NCBI GenBank assembly: GCA_963807005.1
Contig: CAWDZK010000001.1
Coordinates: 62,001 to 126,000 of the forward strand
From: CAWDZK01 sp963807005
Lineage (GTDB): Bacteria; Actinomycetota; Actinomycetes; JACCUZ01
DNA length: 64,000 nt
Direction: 5' to 3'
In this document: piece by piece, positions 29,536-37,969 of the stretch
Numbering within the stretch: the stretch's first letter is position 1
Layout: each line of letters opens with the position of its first letter
Translations under genes and position numbers: made by a program
The notes under the pieces: generated by a model
What the model was told of the DNA's origin: nothing
The model's database searches: none
The model's input: the letters and a program-made list of their open reading frames with translations, nothing else

Positions 29536-31092
29536 TCAGAAGGGCGGGACGTCCGGGCCGGCCTCAGGTGGCAGTTCGCGATCAGGCGGCCCGGTCGCGT
29601 GGCGGGCGACGAGTGCGGGGTGGTCGAGGATCGGCTCGGGGAGGCGGTGATAGCCGCGACCTGAGGGCAGCGTCCAGAGCTGGCCGCCGTGGCCGTCGGA
29701 GCGATAGCTGGCGTCGGTGAGGGTCTTGACCCGGTGGTGGGTGCGGCAGAGGGCGGTCAGGTTGGCGGCGCAGGTCGGGCCGCACGGCCACTCCTCGGTG
29801 TGGTCGAGGTCGCAGCGCTCGGCGGGCATGCGGCAGCCGGGGCCGCGGCAGGTCCGGTCGCGGGCGTTGACGAGGTCCTGCATCGCCTGGGGCGGCTGGT
29901 AGGTGCAGGCGGAGATGTCGATGACCTGTCCGGCGGGGTCGGTGAGCAGCCGCCGCCAGACCCCGTCGGCGGCGACCTCGCGGGCGGCGACGGCAGTGAT
30001 GGGGCCGACGCCGACCAGCTCGGCGGGCTCGTCGTCGTCGCCCCGCAGGGTGCTGGCGGCGACGACGACCCCGATCTGGGCTGGGCGCCCGTGCCGGGTG
30101 GGCAGCCGGTCGTGGGCGAGTCCGTCGGTGGCCAGGTCGGCGAGGACGTCGGAGCGGCACTGGTCCAACGTCCGAATCTCGTCGATGTCCGCGGCGGAGG
30201 TGCCGGCGGCGCGCTGACCGCGGACCCGCCGCCGGTCACCTGCCTGGGCGAGCAGTGCGTGCCCGGTGAGCCACTGGTAGCCGGCCTCGACCTCCACGGA
30301 GGGAGCGACCCACTCCAGCCTCGACATGCCGTCGTCGAGAGCCTGCCGCCAGACGCCGCGCTCCAGGCGGGCGGCCTGCCGGCGGGTCTCGGCAGCGGCC
30401 GGGTCGGCCGCGAGCACCGCGCGGCGCAGGCCGGCGGTCAGCTGCGGGAGGGTCTGCCGCCCCGCCTTCTCCAGCGCTCCGGCCTCCACTGCTTGCGCCG
30501 CAGCATCGGGCAGGTGGGTCAGGGCGTCGGCGATGGCCCGCGCCTTGGGCAGGTCGATCCGGCCGGACGCGAGGGCGATCCTGGTGCGGGGAAGACGGCG
30601 CAGGGACTCCGCGAGCTCGACCCGCATCCTGCCCCCGGTCGGGGACAGGCTGAGGCCGGCGGCGAGCTCGGTGGCAGCAACCTGCTCCGCTGGGACCTGG
30701 TCGGCTCCCGTCCCGACACCCCGGAGCCGCGCGCACCGAGCCGCCAGCTCGGCGGTGGCCGTGAGGGCCTTCGCATCGGTCCACGCCTTCAGGCGCTCGG
30801 CCGCGGCGACGTAGGTGACCAGGTCGGAGTCACCCAGCGTGCGGGAGTCATAGATGGCGAGGAGCGTCGCGAGCTCCGGGCCGGGCGCGGTCACCGCCAG
30901 CGGGTGCGTGGTGGTGAAGCCGTCCGGGTCGGCCGGCAGCAGGTCGGTGGGGCCGAGCGCCGCCGCGGCGGGGTCGCCTCCGCACGTCAGCGGCGTGGTG
31001 TCGATGACGTCGGTGGGGCAGCCGTCCTCGTCGTACCCGGCGGCGTCGAGGTCGAGGTCGAGGTCGAGGTTGACGCCGAGGTCGACGCTCAC
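29536..31092 (-). CDS. DUF222 / HNH endonuclease protein (13E12-type)
   Basis: The 518 aa have an N-terminal DUF222 helical region (about 90-330) and a C-terminal HNH nuclease (RDRTCRGPGCRMPAERCDLDH, then CRTHHRVKT). The N-terminus contains a Leu-Asp repeat encoded by four GTCGAG hexamers (31045-31068). The GTG start overlaps the stop of a 15-codon upstream frame that begins inside the SOS box. These genes are multicopy in many actinobacteria and SOS-linked in mycobacteria. Its place inside the catabolic block hints at insertion. Confidence 0.88.
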   Translation of the reverse strand: MSVDLGVNLDLDLDLDAAGYDEDGCPTDVIDTTPLTCGGDPAAAALGPTDLLPADPDGFTTTHPLAVTAPGPELATLLAIYDSRTLGDSDLVTYVAAAERLKAWTDAKALTATAELAARCARLRGVGTGADQVPAEQVAATELAAGLSLSPTGGRMRVELAESLRRLPRTRIALASGRIDLPKARAIADALTHLPDAAAQAVEAGALEKAGRQTLPQLTAGLRRAVLAADPAAAETRRQAARLERGVWRQALDDGMSRLEWVAPSVEVEAGYQWLTGHALLAQAGDRRRVRGQRAAGTSAADIDEIRTLDQCRSDVLADLATDGLAHDRLPTRHGRPAQIGVVVAASTLRGDDDEPAELVGVGPITAVAAREVAADGVWRRLLTDPAGQVIDISACTYQPPQAMQDLVNARDRTCRGPGCRMPAERCDLDHTEEWPCGPTCAANLTALCRTHHRVKTLTDASYRSDGHGGQLWTLPSGRGYHRLPEPILDHPALVARHATGPPDRELPPEAGPDVPPF

Positions 31093-31128
31093 TGCGGCTC
31101 GCCTCCCCGTCCCACCATCATCACGCCT

Positions 31129-31144
31129 TCGAACATGTGTTCGA
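31129..31144 (-). promoter_or_regulatory. LexA (SOS) box before the DUF222-HNH gene
   Basis: TCGAAC-N4-GTTCGA, a full match to the actinobacterial LexA operator. On the minus strand TAGACT lies directly in front of it as a -10 element, so the box covers the expected transcription start. The same arrangement is found at 53255-53270. Confidence 0.8.
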
Positions 31145-31232
31145 GTCTAGCAGGTGGGACCGACCCGACGGAAGGGTTGTACACACCCGAGAACCGTTGC
31201 GGACCAACGGGTTCAGGGCGGAGACGTCGTTC

Positions 31233-31679
31233 TCAGGCGAACCGCTCCGGCGCCAGCGTGCCGGCGGTCGTGAACGCCTTGCGCACTGCGTCCGGCCACG
31301 GCTCGGTGCCGCCCTCGACCGGGTCGGAGCTGACCGCGACCATCCGTCCGGCCGCGGCGACCTCGCTGCCCCGACGGACCTCGAAGGCGTAGGTGATCGA
31401 GGTACGGCCCAGCTCGCCGACGCCGAACGCGATGTCGACCACGTCCCCGAACCACAGCCGGGCGGTGTACTCGACCTCGTAGCGCACCCGCGGGATCCGA
31501 CCGAACAGCTCGGAGATCGCGAGCCGCTCGTAGAGCACCGCCTCGGCGGCCTCGACCCAGCGGACCACCGTCGAGTGGTGGTAGTGCCCGGCTGCGTCGG
31601 TGTCCGGCCACTCGACCCGGCGCTGCACGAGCACGGCGGCATGGTCGGCCGGTACCGCGCCGAGCAGGGGGGCGGTCAC
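31233..31679 (-). CDS. Acyl-CoA thioesterase (4-hydroxybenzoyl-CoA thioesterase-like)
   Basis: Hotdog-fold protein of 148 aa. The active-site aspartate lies in WPDTDAAGHYHHSTVVRW, the hallmark of the 4HBT group. The GTG overlaps the stop of the CoA ligase gene (GTGA), so both are made together. It may release free acid from stalled aromatic CoA esters, or hydrolyse a pathway intermediate, as proposed for thioesterases in related aerobic CoA pathways. Confidence 0.85.
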   Translation of the reverse strand: MTAPLLGAVPADHAAVLVQRRVEWPDTDAAGHYHHSTVVRWVEAAEAVLYERLAISELFGRIPRVRYEVEYTARLWFGDVVDIAFGVGELGRTSITYAFEVRRGSEVAAAGRMVAVSSDPVEGGTEPWPDAVRKAFTTAGTLAPERFA

Positions 31680-33280
31680 GACACCCGGTCGCGCAGCACG
31701 AACCGCTGCAGCTTGCCGGTGTTGGTGCGCGGGAGCTCGTCGACGAAGGTGATGCGCCGCGGGTACTTGTAGGGCGCGATCTCCTGCTTGACGAAGTCCT
31801 GCAGCGCCGTGACGGTCGCGTCGGTCCGCGGCACGCCCTCGCGGAGCACCACGAACGCGGACACGACCATGCCGCGGTCCGGGTCCGGCGCACCCACCAC
31901 GCCGCACTCCATGACGTCGGTGTGGCGCAACAGCGCCGACTCGACCTCAGGACCGGCGATGTTGTAGCCCGAGGAGATGATCATGTCGTCGCTGCGTGCC
32001 TGGAACCAGAAGTAGCCGTCGGAGTCCCGGACGTACGAGTCGCCGGTGATGTTCCAGCCGTGCTGGACGTAGACGAGCTGCCGCTCGTCCGCCAGGTAGC
32101 GGCAGCCGACCGGGCCTCTCACGGCGAGCCGGCCGATCTCGCCGTCCGGCACCGGCTGCAGGTCCGGCCCGAGGACCGCAGCTGTGAAGCCCGGCACCGG
32201 CTTGCCGGTGGACCCCGGCCGGATGTCGTCGTCGGAGGCGGAGATGAAGATGTGCAGCAGCTCGGTGGCGCCGATGCCGTCGATGATCTTCACCCCGGTG
32301 GCCTCGTGGAACGCCTCCCACGTCGGCTTGGGGAGCGTCTCGCCCGCCGACACGCAGCGCCGCAGCGACGACACGTCCATGCCGTGGAGCCTGGGAAGGA
32401 TCGCGCGGTAAGCAGTGGGCGCGGTGAAGAGCACGCTCACCCGGTGCTGCGCCACGTGGTCGAACAGCTCGTCCGGCGTGGCCTTCTCGATGAGCAGCGT
32501 GCTCGCGCCGGCACGGAGGGGGAAGACCACGAGCCCGCCCAGCCCGAACGTGAAGGCCAGCGGCGGCGTGCCGGTGAACACGTCGTCGGCGGTCGGCTTG
32601 AGCACGTGCGTGCTGAAGGTGTCGGCGATCGCGAGCACGTCACGGTGGAAGTGCATGGTCGCCTTGGGCTTGCCGGTCGTCCCCGAGGTGAACGCCAGCA
32701 GGGCGACGTCGTCGGCAGCCGTCAGGACGTCGTCGAACGTTCCGTCCTTGGCCGCGGCCATGCGATCCAGGTCGCCACCGCCGTACGTGACCGTGCGCAT
32801 GCTGTCGAGGCCGGCCTTGGTCAGGTCGTCGACGAACCGGAGGTCGCACAGGGCCAGCCCGATCTGCGCCATCTCGCCGATCGTGCGCAGCTCGCCCGCG
32901 CGCAGCAGCGGCATCGTGGTGACCACGACGCCACCCGCCTTGAGCACGCCGAACCAGCAGGCAACCAGCCACGGGTTGTTCGGCCCTCGCAGCAGCACCC
33001 GGTTGCCGGGCACGACGCCGAGGTCCTCGACCAGGACCCTGGCCACCTGGTTGGCCCGGGTGAGCAGCTCGCCGTACGTCCAGCGCTCGGTCGGCGACAG
33101 CACGCAGGGGCGGTCGGCGCCGTGCTCGGCGATCACGTCGTCGAGCAGCGCCGTCGCGCAGTTGAGCCGGTCGGGGTAGTGCAGCTCCGGCAGGTCGAAC
33201 CTGAGCTCCGGCCAGAGGTCGAACGGCGGCAGGTTGTCGCGGGCGAACGTGTCGACGTGCGCCGAGGGCGAGAGCTCCAT
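31676..33280 (-). CDS. Benzoate / 2-aminobenzoate-CoA ligase family protein
   Basis: AMP-forming aromatic acid CoA ligase of 534 aa. Motifs are FTSGTTGKPKATMHFH (ATP loop), GIGATELLHIFISA (A5 region characteristic of benzoate-type ligases), GDSYVRD and TNTGKLQRFVLR with the catalytic lysine. With the aminobenzoyl-CoA monooxygenase nearby, anthranilate is the best candidate substrate. The start MELSPSAH was preferred over a longer reading because motif D overlaps the longer N-terminus. Confidence 0.87.
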   Translation of the reverse strand: MELSPSAHVDTFARDNLPPFDLWPELRFDLPELHYPDRLNCATALLDDVIAEHGADRPCVLSPTERWTYGELLTRANQVARVLVEDLGVVPGNRVLLRGPNNPWLVACWFGVLKAGGVVVTTMPLLRAGELRTIGEMAQIGLALCDLRFVDDLTKAGLDSMRTVTYGGGDLDRMAAAKDGTFDDVLTAADDVALLAFTSGTTGKPKATMHFHRDVLAIADTFSTHVLKPTADDVFTGTPPLAFTFGLGGLVVFPLRAGASTLLIEKATPDELFDHVAQHRVSVLFTAPTAYRAILPRLHGMDVSSLRRCVSAGETLPKPTWEAFHEATGVKIIDGIGATELLHIFISASDDDIRPGSTGKPVPGFTAAVLGPDLQPVPDGEIGRLAVRGPVGCRYLADERQLVYVQHGWNITGDSYVRDSDGYFWFQARSDDMIISSGYNIAGPEVESALLRHTDVMECGVVGAPDPDRGMVVSAFVVLREGVPRTDATVTALQDFVKQEIAPYKYPRRITFVDELPRTNTGKLQRFVLRDRVS

Positions 33281-33304
33281 GACGATCAGTATTCCCTCCC
33301 CGTG

Positions 33305-33327
33305 ACGACAGTCAAGAGAACGCAACC
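33305..33327 (-). promoter_or_regulatory. Shared promoter/operator motif, site D
   Basis: On the minus strand GCGT-N4-TTGAC-N-GTCG. TTGAC is 31 bp before the ligase start, with TACTGA 18 bases downstream as a weak -10. This gives the ligase-thioesterase pair its own promoter even though the esterase gene lies upstream on the same strand. Confidence 0.5.
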
Positions 33328-33331
33328 CGCG

Positions 33332-34159
33332 TCAAAGGAGTGACTCCAGCGCTGCCGTCACCGCCGGCCACGCGCTGCTGAGCGGGTCGATCACCTCGAA
33401 GTGCGCCGTGCCGGGCAGCTCGACGACCTGGACCCGGTCGCCGGCGATGCGGGCGCGCTCGGCGTAGGCGATGCTCAGCGCCGGCGGAACGGTGGTGTCG
33501 TCGGCGCCGTGCACGAGGACCGAGCGCACGCCGGTGGGCACCATGAGCGACGGGTCGGCGACCGCGTACCGGTCAGGGACCGTGCGCGGGTCCCCGCCCA
33601 TGAGCTCACGCGCCGCCCCGCTGCTCAGGTCCAGCTCGGCAGCCAGGTGCAGGTCGCAGATCCCGGCCAGGGCGACGACTCCACGCACGGGGAGCGGGGA
33701 AGGGCGGTGCCACCGTGACGAGTCGACGAGCCGGTGCCGCGAGGCTGCCCACAGCGCGAGGTGCCCCCCGGCCGAGTGGCCCAGGTAGACCACCCGCTCG
33801 ACGTCGACGACGTCCGGCCCCAGCTCGGCCACGACCAGGTCGACGACGCGGTCGGCCCAGGTGGCGGTGTCGTCGAAGGTCCCGGGCCAGCCACCGCCGG
33901 ACTGCCCGACCCTGCTGTACTCCGGCACCGCGACGACGTACCCCAGCTCGGCCAGCGCGCTCGCCTGCGGCCCGGCGTGGCCGCGGTCGAAGGCGGCTCG
34001 CCAGAAGCCGCCATGCACCACGACGACCAGCGGACGTGGTCCGGAGCCGGCTGCCGGGAGCCTCAGGTCGATCACCTGCTCGGCGCTGCCGCCGTAACGC
34101 ACGGTGCGGTCGGGCGCAGGAGCGGGTCGCGTCAGCACCTCCTCCGGGTCGCGTGCCAC
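33332..34159 (-). CDS. Alpha/beta hydrolase (kynurenine formamidase/carboxylesterase-like)
   Basis: The 275 aa have the oxyanion HGGFW motif (in VVVVHGGFWRAAFD, about 53-66), the nucleophile serine in YLGHSAGGHLA, and late acidic and histidine residues (VHGADDTTVPP; LPGTAHFEVID). HGGxW plus GHSAGGH is the pattern of eukaryotic-type kynurenine formamidases and related esterases. The GTG start has GAGGAGGAGCC in front. It diverges from the PaaX-type regulator gene by 48 bp. Confidence 0.82.
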   Translation of the reverse strand: MARDPEEVLTRPAPAPDRTVRYGGSAEQVIDLRLPAAGSGPRPLVVVVHGGFWRAAFDRGHAGPQASALAELGYVVAVPEYSRVGQSGGGWPGTFDDTATWADRVVDLVVAELGPDVVDVERVVYLGHSAGGHLALWAASRHRLVDSSRWHRPSPLPVRGVVALAGICDLHLAAELDLSSGAARELMGGDPRTVPDRYAVADPSLMVPTGVRSVLVHGADDTTVPPALSIAYAERARIAGDRVQVVELPGTAHFEVIDPLSSAWPAVTAALESLL

Positions 34160-34207
34160 GGCTCCTCCTCGGGGTCCTTCGGCGGGCGCCGACGCTATCG
34201 TGTCCGC

Positions 34208-35080
34208 GTGACGACGCCCACGGAGACGCATGAACAGCGCTCCGAGCAGCCGCGCTCCCTCATCGTCACGATCTACGGCCTGTACGCCCGCGAGGCGGGT
34301 GGCTGGATCTCCGTCGCGTCGCTGATCCGGCTGATGGCCGGGCTCGGGGTGGACGAGCCGGCCGTCCGGTCCTCGATCTCGCGCCTGAAGCGGCGCCGCA
34401 TGCTCGAGCCGGGGCGGCTGGACGGCTCGGCCGGGTACGGCCTCTCCGAGCCGGCCCGGGACATCCTCACCGAGGGCGACCACCGCATCTTCCGGCGTCC
34501 GGCGGCCCGGATCGAGGACGGCTGGCTGCTCGCCGTGTTCTCGGTGCCCGAGAGCGAGCGGCAGAAGCGGCACATGCTCCGCTCGCGGCTGGCGGCCCTG
34601 GGCTTCGGGACCGCGGCGGCCGGGGTGTGGGTGGCTCCCGCGCACCTGTACGACGACACCCGGCGCACGCTGGAGCGGCTGGGTCTGACGGGGTACGTCG
34701 ACCTGTTCAGGTCCGACTACCTGGCCTTCGGCGACCTGAGGACCAGCGTCAGCAGCTGGTGGGACCTGGACTCGCTGCGTGACCTGTACGACGACTTCCT
34801 GCAGGCGCACGGCCCGGTGCTGTCCCGCTGGCGTCGCCGCCGCAGGGACGACGACGCGCAGGCGTTCGCGGACTACGTGCGGGCGCTGACCCAGTGGCGC
34901 AAGCTGCCCTACCTCGACCCAGGCCTGCCGGAGGAGCTGCTCCCGCGCAACTGGCACGGCCGCCAGGCGGCCGACCTCTACTTCGACCTTCAGGACCTGC
35001 TGGCCGGGCCGTCGGCCCGCCACGTCCAGGCGGTCACCGGTGGGGTCGGGACGAGTCCGCGACCGCTCGCCCGGACATGA
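34208..35080 (+). CDS. PaaX-family transcriptional regulator
   Basis: The 290 aa have an N-terminal winged-helix domain (LIVTIYGLYAREAGGWISVA, then VRSSISRLKRRRMLEP), the PaaX central domain (DGWLLAVFSVPES ... RLAALGFGTAAAGVWVAPAH) and the C-terminal domain (SRWRRRRRDDDAQAF to YLDPGLPEELLP). Family members are repressors relieved by aryl-CoA esters such as phenylacetyl-CoA. It is the only regulator inside the catabolic block and therefore the leading candidate for binding sites A-D; that link is an inference. Confidence 0.9.
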   Translation: MTTPTETHEQRSEQPRSLIVTIYGLYAREAGGWISVASLIRLMAGLGVDEPAVRSSISRLKRRRMLEPGRLDGSAGYGLSEPARDILTEGDHRIFRRPAARIEDGWLLAVFSVPESERQKRHMLRSRLAALGFGTAAAGVWVAPAHLYDDTRRTLERLGLTGYVDLFRSDYLAFGDLRTSVSSWWDLDSLRDLYDDFLQAHGPVLSRWRRRRRDDDAQAFADYVRALTQWRKLPYLDPGLPEELLPRNWHGRQAADLYFDLQDLLAGPSARHVQAVTGGVGTSPRPLART

Positions 35081-35155
35081 TCGAGGGCCTCCTTCCCCTG
35101 CACTGACGACCAAGGTCCCTCCCTCCAGCAGACGCACGGCGGCAGTGTTCGACTG

Positions 35156-36634
35156 GTGGGCGAGGTGGTGCGGGCCCCGGAGCAGGGGCGGACGGACGAG
35201 GCGCTCGTGCAGCGGCGCCTGTACCGCTGCATCGTCGCGCTGCAGCTGATGGTCGACGACGGCCTGTTCGACAGCGAGGCGGACACCTGCGGGTTCGAGG
35301 TCGAGCTCGACCTGGTCGACCCGCTGGGGCGACCCCGTCACGTCAACACTGAGGTCCTGGCGGCGCTCGGCCGCGCCGACGTCCAGGCCGAGCTGTCCCG
35401 CTTCAACATCGAGCTCAACGTCGCGCCCCGCCCGACGCGCGGACCGGTGCTGCGGCGACTGGACGAGGAGCTCGCCGCGACGCTGGACGCCGTCACGGCG
35501 GTCGCGCAGGCATGGGGCGCGCGTGCTGTGGCCATCGGAACCCTTCCGACCCTGCACGCCGACGACCTGACGGCCAGCCACATCTCCTTGAACCCCCGGT
35601 ACCCGTTCCTCGACGCCACGATGGCGGCCCACCGCAACCGAGAGGTCCGGCTCGACATCCACGGCCACGAGCACCTGGGGCTCGAGACGGACACGATCGC
35701 CGTGCAGGCTGCCGCCACCAGCCTGCAGGTGCACGTGCGGGCGGCACCGGCGGACTTCGCGCGCTACTTCAACGCCGCGCAGGCCGTGAGCCCCGCGCTG
35801 GTCGCGGCGGCCGGCAACTCGCCGTACCTGATGGGACGCCGGCTCTGGCACGAGACCCGCATCCCCCTGATCGAGCAGTCGCTGGACATCCGGGGGCCCG
35901 CCACCGGGACGGCGGACGAGCCGCCGCGCGTCTGGATGGGCGACCAGTGGGCTTCGACCGCTGTCGACGTGCTGGCCGAGAACGTCCGGCGGTACGTGCC
36001 GCTGCTGCCGGTCGTCGAACCGGACGACCCGCTGGACGAGCTGGCTGCCGCACGGGTTCCGATGCTGCACGAGCTACGGCTGCACAACGGCAGCATCTGG
36101 CGGTGGAACCGGCCGGTCTACGACGTCCAGCACGGCTACCCGCACCTGCGCATCGAGAACCGGGTGATGCCCAGCGGCCCGACGTCGGTGGACATGGTGG
36201 CGAACTCCGCCCTGTTCCTCGGAATGGTGCGAGCCGTTGCCGACATGGAGCCTCCGGTGAGCGAGACCCTCGACTTCACGGCCATGGTGGGCGACCTGCA
36301 CGAGGCAGCCCGTCTCGGGTCCGACGCCAGGTTGCGCTGGCCGGGCACCTCCGGTGTGCGCGACGTGCGGGCCCGCGAGCTGCTCCTGGAGACCCTGCTG
36401 CCGCTCGCGGCCGTCGGCCTGGACGCCTGGGGGGTCGACCGTGCCGACGCAGACCACTACCTCGGCGTCGTCCGGGACCGGGTCGCCCTGGGCCGGACCG
36501 GAGCCGACTGGCAGACCGCGACGGTGGAGGAGCTGGAACGTCGAGGGGCAGACCGCGAGTCAGCCCTGCGCGAGATGGTGCGCCGGTACGTGGAGAACGC
36601 CCGGACCCACGAGCCGGTGCACCTCTGGCGCTGA
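35156..36634 (+). CDS. Glutamate-cysteine ligase family (GCS2) protein
   Basis: The 492 aa show the GCS2 pattern: an early GFEVELDLVD strand (metal/ATP site), FNIELNVAPRP, and HLRIENRVMPSGPTSVDMVAN in the second half. GCS2 proteins join glutamate to an amine or cysteine with ATP. Because actinobacteria mostly use mycothiol, the real substrate is open. In this block an amino-bearing compound could be the acceptor, but nothing in the sequence proves it. It follows the PaaX-type gene by 75 bp on the same strand. The GTG start is tentative. Confidence 0.8.
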   Translation: MGEVVRAPEQGRTDEALVQRRLYRCIVALQLMVDDGLFDSEADTCGFEVELDLVDPLGRPRHVNTEVLAALGRADVQAELSRFNIELNVAPRPTRGPVLRRLDEELAATLDAVTAVAQAWGARAVAIGTLPTLHADDLTASHISLNPRYPFLDATMAAHRNREVRLDIHGHEHLGLETDTIAVQAAATSLQVHVRAAPADFARYFNAAQAVSPALVAAAGNSPYLMGRRLWHETRIPLIEQSLDIRGPATGTADEPPRVWMGDQWASTAVDVLAENVRRYVPLLPVVEPDDPLDELAAARVPMLHELRLHNGSIWRWNRPVYDVQHGYPHLRIENRVMPSGPTSVDMVANSALFLGMVRAVADMEPPVSETLDFTAMVGDLHEAARLGSDARLRWPGTSGVRDVRARELLLETLLPLAAVGLDAWGVDRADADHYLGVVRDRVALGRTGADWQTATVEELERRGADRESALREMVRRYVENARTHEPVHLWR

Positions 36635-36758
36635 CCTCGACTGCGAGCCGGTGGCACGTCGACCACCGCGAGCCGCCACTCGACCACCGCCGTCACGCGT
36701 CACAGCGTCACCCACGTCGCGGCACCGACCAAGACCAGGGCTGCGTGGGAGGTGGCCG

Positions 36759-37160
36759 TCAGTCGGGGAGGACGGCGATGCCCTCCAGCTCGACCAGGGC
36801 GGGCTCGTCCCAGAGCCGCACGATGCCGATCAGCGCCATCGCCGGGTACTCGCGGCCGGCCAGCCGGTGCCACACGGCCCCGATCTCGCGGGCATGCGCC
36901 CGGTAGTCCTCGGGGTCCACGGCGAAGATCGTCAGCTTGGCCAGGTGCTCCGGCTGCCCGCCCGCGCCGGACAGTGCCTCCAACAGGTTGGCGAGAGCCT
37001 TCTCGAACTGCACGACGATGCCGCCGGAGACGATCCGCCCGGCCGGGTCGAGGGCGGTCTGCCCGGCGAGGAACACCAGCGAGCCGCCGCGCGCGGTGAC
37101 CGCGTGGCTGAACCCGCTCGGCGCGGGCAGCGACGAGGGGTTGACGCGCTCCAGGGTCAC
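36759..37160 (-). CDS. RidA family protein (enamine/imine deaminase type)
   Basis: Protein of 133 aa with the trimeric RidA fold. LVFLAGQTALDPAGRIV, FEKALANLLEALSGAG, and the C-terminal YPAMALIGIVRLWDEPALVELEGIA are present. The usual arginine before the C-terminal strands is not at the standard position, so it may belong to a non-RidA-1 subgroup. GTG overlaps the stop of the SDR gene (GTGA). RidA-like proteins occur in 2-aminobenzoate clusters and could hydrolyse the enamine made by the monooxygenase/reductase. Confidence 0.83.
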   Translation of the reverse strand: MTLERVNPSSLPAPSGFSHAVTARGGSLVFLAGQTALDPAGRIVSGGIVVQFEKALANLLEALSGAGGQPEHLAKLTIFAVDPEDYRAHAREIGAVWHRLAGREYPAMALIGIVRLWDEPALVELEGIAVLPD

Positions 37161-37918
37161 GACTGCACCGCTCCGCCGTCGACGTTGATGCCCTGTCCGG
37201 TCACGCCGCCGTTGGCGACGCAGAACATCACCGCGTCGCTCACCTCGTCGACGGTGATGAGCCGGCCGATGGGCTGTTTGCGCTCCAACGCCTGCCGGGC
37301 CTCCTCCGCGCTGCGGCCGGTCGTGGACACGATCGTCTCGACGGTCCCGTCGGTCATCGGGGTGTCGACGTACGCCGGACACACGGCGTTGACCGTCACG
37401 CCGGTCCGCGCGAGCTCGGCCGCCGCAGAGCGGACGAGGCCGAGCACGCCGTGCTTCGCAGCGGTGTACGCGGCGATGTACGGCTCCCCGCGCTTGGCCG
37501 CGACCGAGGCGAGCACGACGATGCGGCCCCACTCCTGCTCCACCATCCGCGGGACCACGCGTCGGAGGCAGCGGAACGGGGCGGTGAGGTTGAGGTCGAT
37601 CTGGCGCTGCCACATCTCGTCGGTCATGCGGGCGACCGGAGCCGACTCACCTGCGCCCGCGTTGGCCACGAGCACCGACACCGGGCCCCACCGGTCCTCG
37701 ATCTGGGAGACGAGGGCGTCGGGGGCGGCCGGGTCCAGCATGTCGGCGGGCAGGACGAGCGTCTCGCCGCCGCACAGCCGGGCGGTCTCCTCGAGCTGGT
37801 CCTTGCTCCGCGCGGTGAGTGCCACCCGGTACCCGTCGGCAGAGAGCCGCACCGCCACAGCCTGGCCGATGCCGCGGCCGGCACCGGTCACGAGGGCGGT
37901 GCGAGGCACAGGCGACAC
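37157..37918 (-). CDS. Short-chain dehydrogenase/reductase
   Basis: NAD(P)-dependent oxidoreductase of 253 aa: TGAGRGIG (cofactor), NAGAGES, catalytic Ser in VLASVAAKRG, YTAAK with Tyr/Lys, and VNAVCPAYVDTPM. It is close in pattern to 3-oxoacyl-ACP reductase and 3-hydroxyacyl-CoA dehydrogenase SDRs. It starts at GTG, 49 bp from the divergent thiolase start, with promoter motif B between. It is co-transcribed with RidA. Likely job: a ketone/alcohol step on a ring or opened-ring CoA intermediate. Confidence 0.87.
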   Translation of the reverse strand: MSPVPRTALVTGAGRGIGQAVAVRLSADGYRVALTARSKDQLEETARLCGGETLVLPADMLDPAAPDALVSQIEDRWGPVSVLVANAGAGESAPVARMTDEMWQRQIDLNLTAPFRCLRRVVPRMVEQEWGRIVVLASVAAKRGEPYIAAYTAAKHGVLGLVRSAAAELARTGVTVNAVCPAYVDTPMTDGTVETIVSTTGRSAEEARQALERKQPIGRLITVDEVSDAVMFCVANGGVTGQGINVDGGAVQS

Positions 37919-37928
37919 GCTGCGGAGG

Positions 37929-37969
37929 TTGTCACACGCCCGTTTCGACGGTCAAGATGACGACATATG
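37929..37969. promoter_or_regulatory. Shared promoter/operator motif, site B (divergent promoter)
   Basis: Minus strand: TCGT-N4-TTGAC-N-GTCG with TTGAC about 33 bp before the SDR start. Plus strand: TTGTCA (37929-37934) and CAAGAT (37953-37958) with 18 bases of spacing, so transcription would begin at or next to the thiolase ATG (37967), giving a leaderless mRNA. Over 41 bp it closely resembles site A at 23220-23260. Confidence 0.6.

Noticed and set aside
33332..36070. A long minus-strand frame across the PaaX-type and GCS2 genes
   Set aside because: Only its last 275 codons (from GTG at 34159) are a real gene, the alpha/beta hydrolase; the rest is antisense to two genes on the plus strand.
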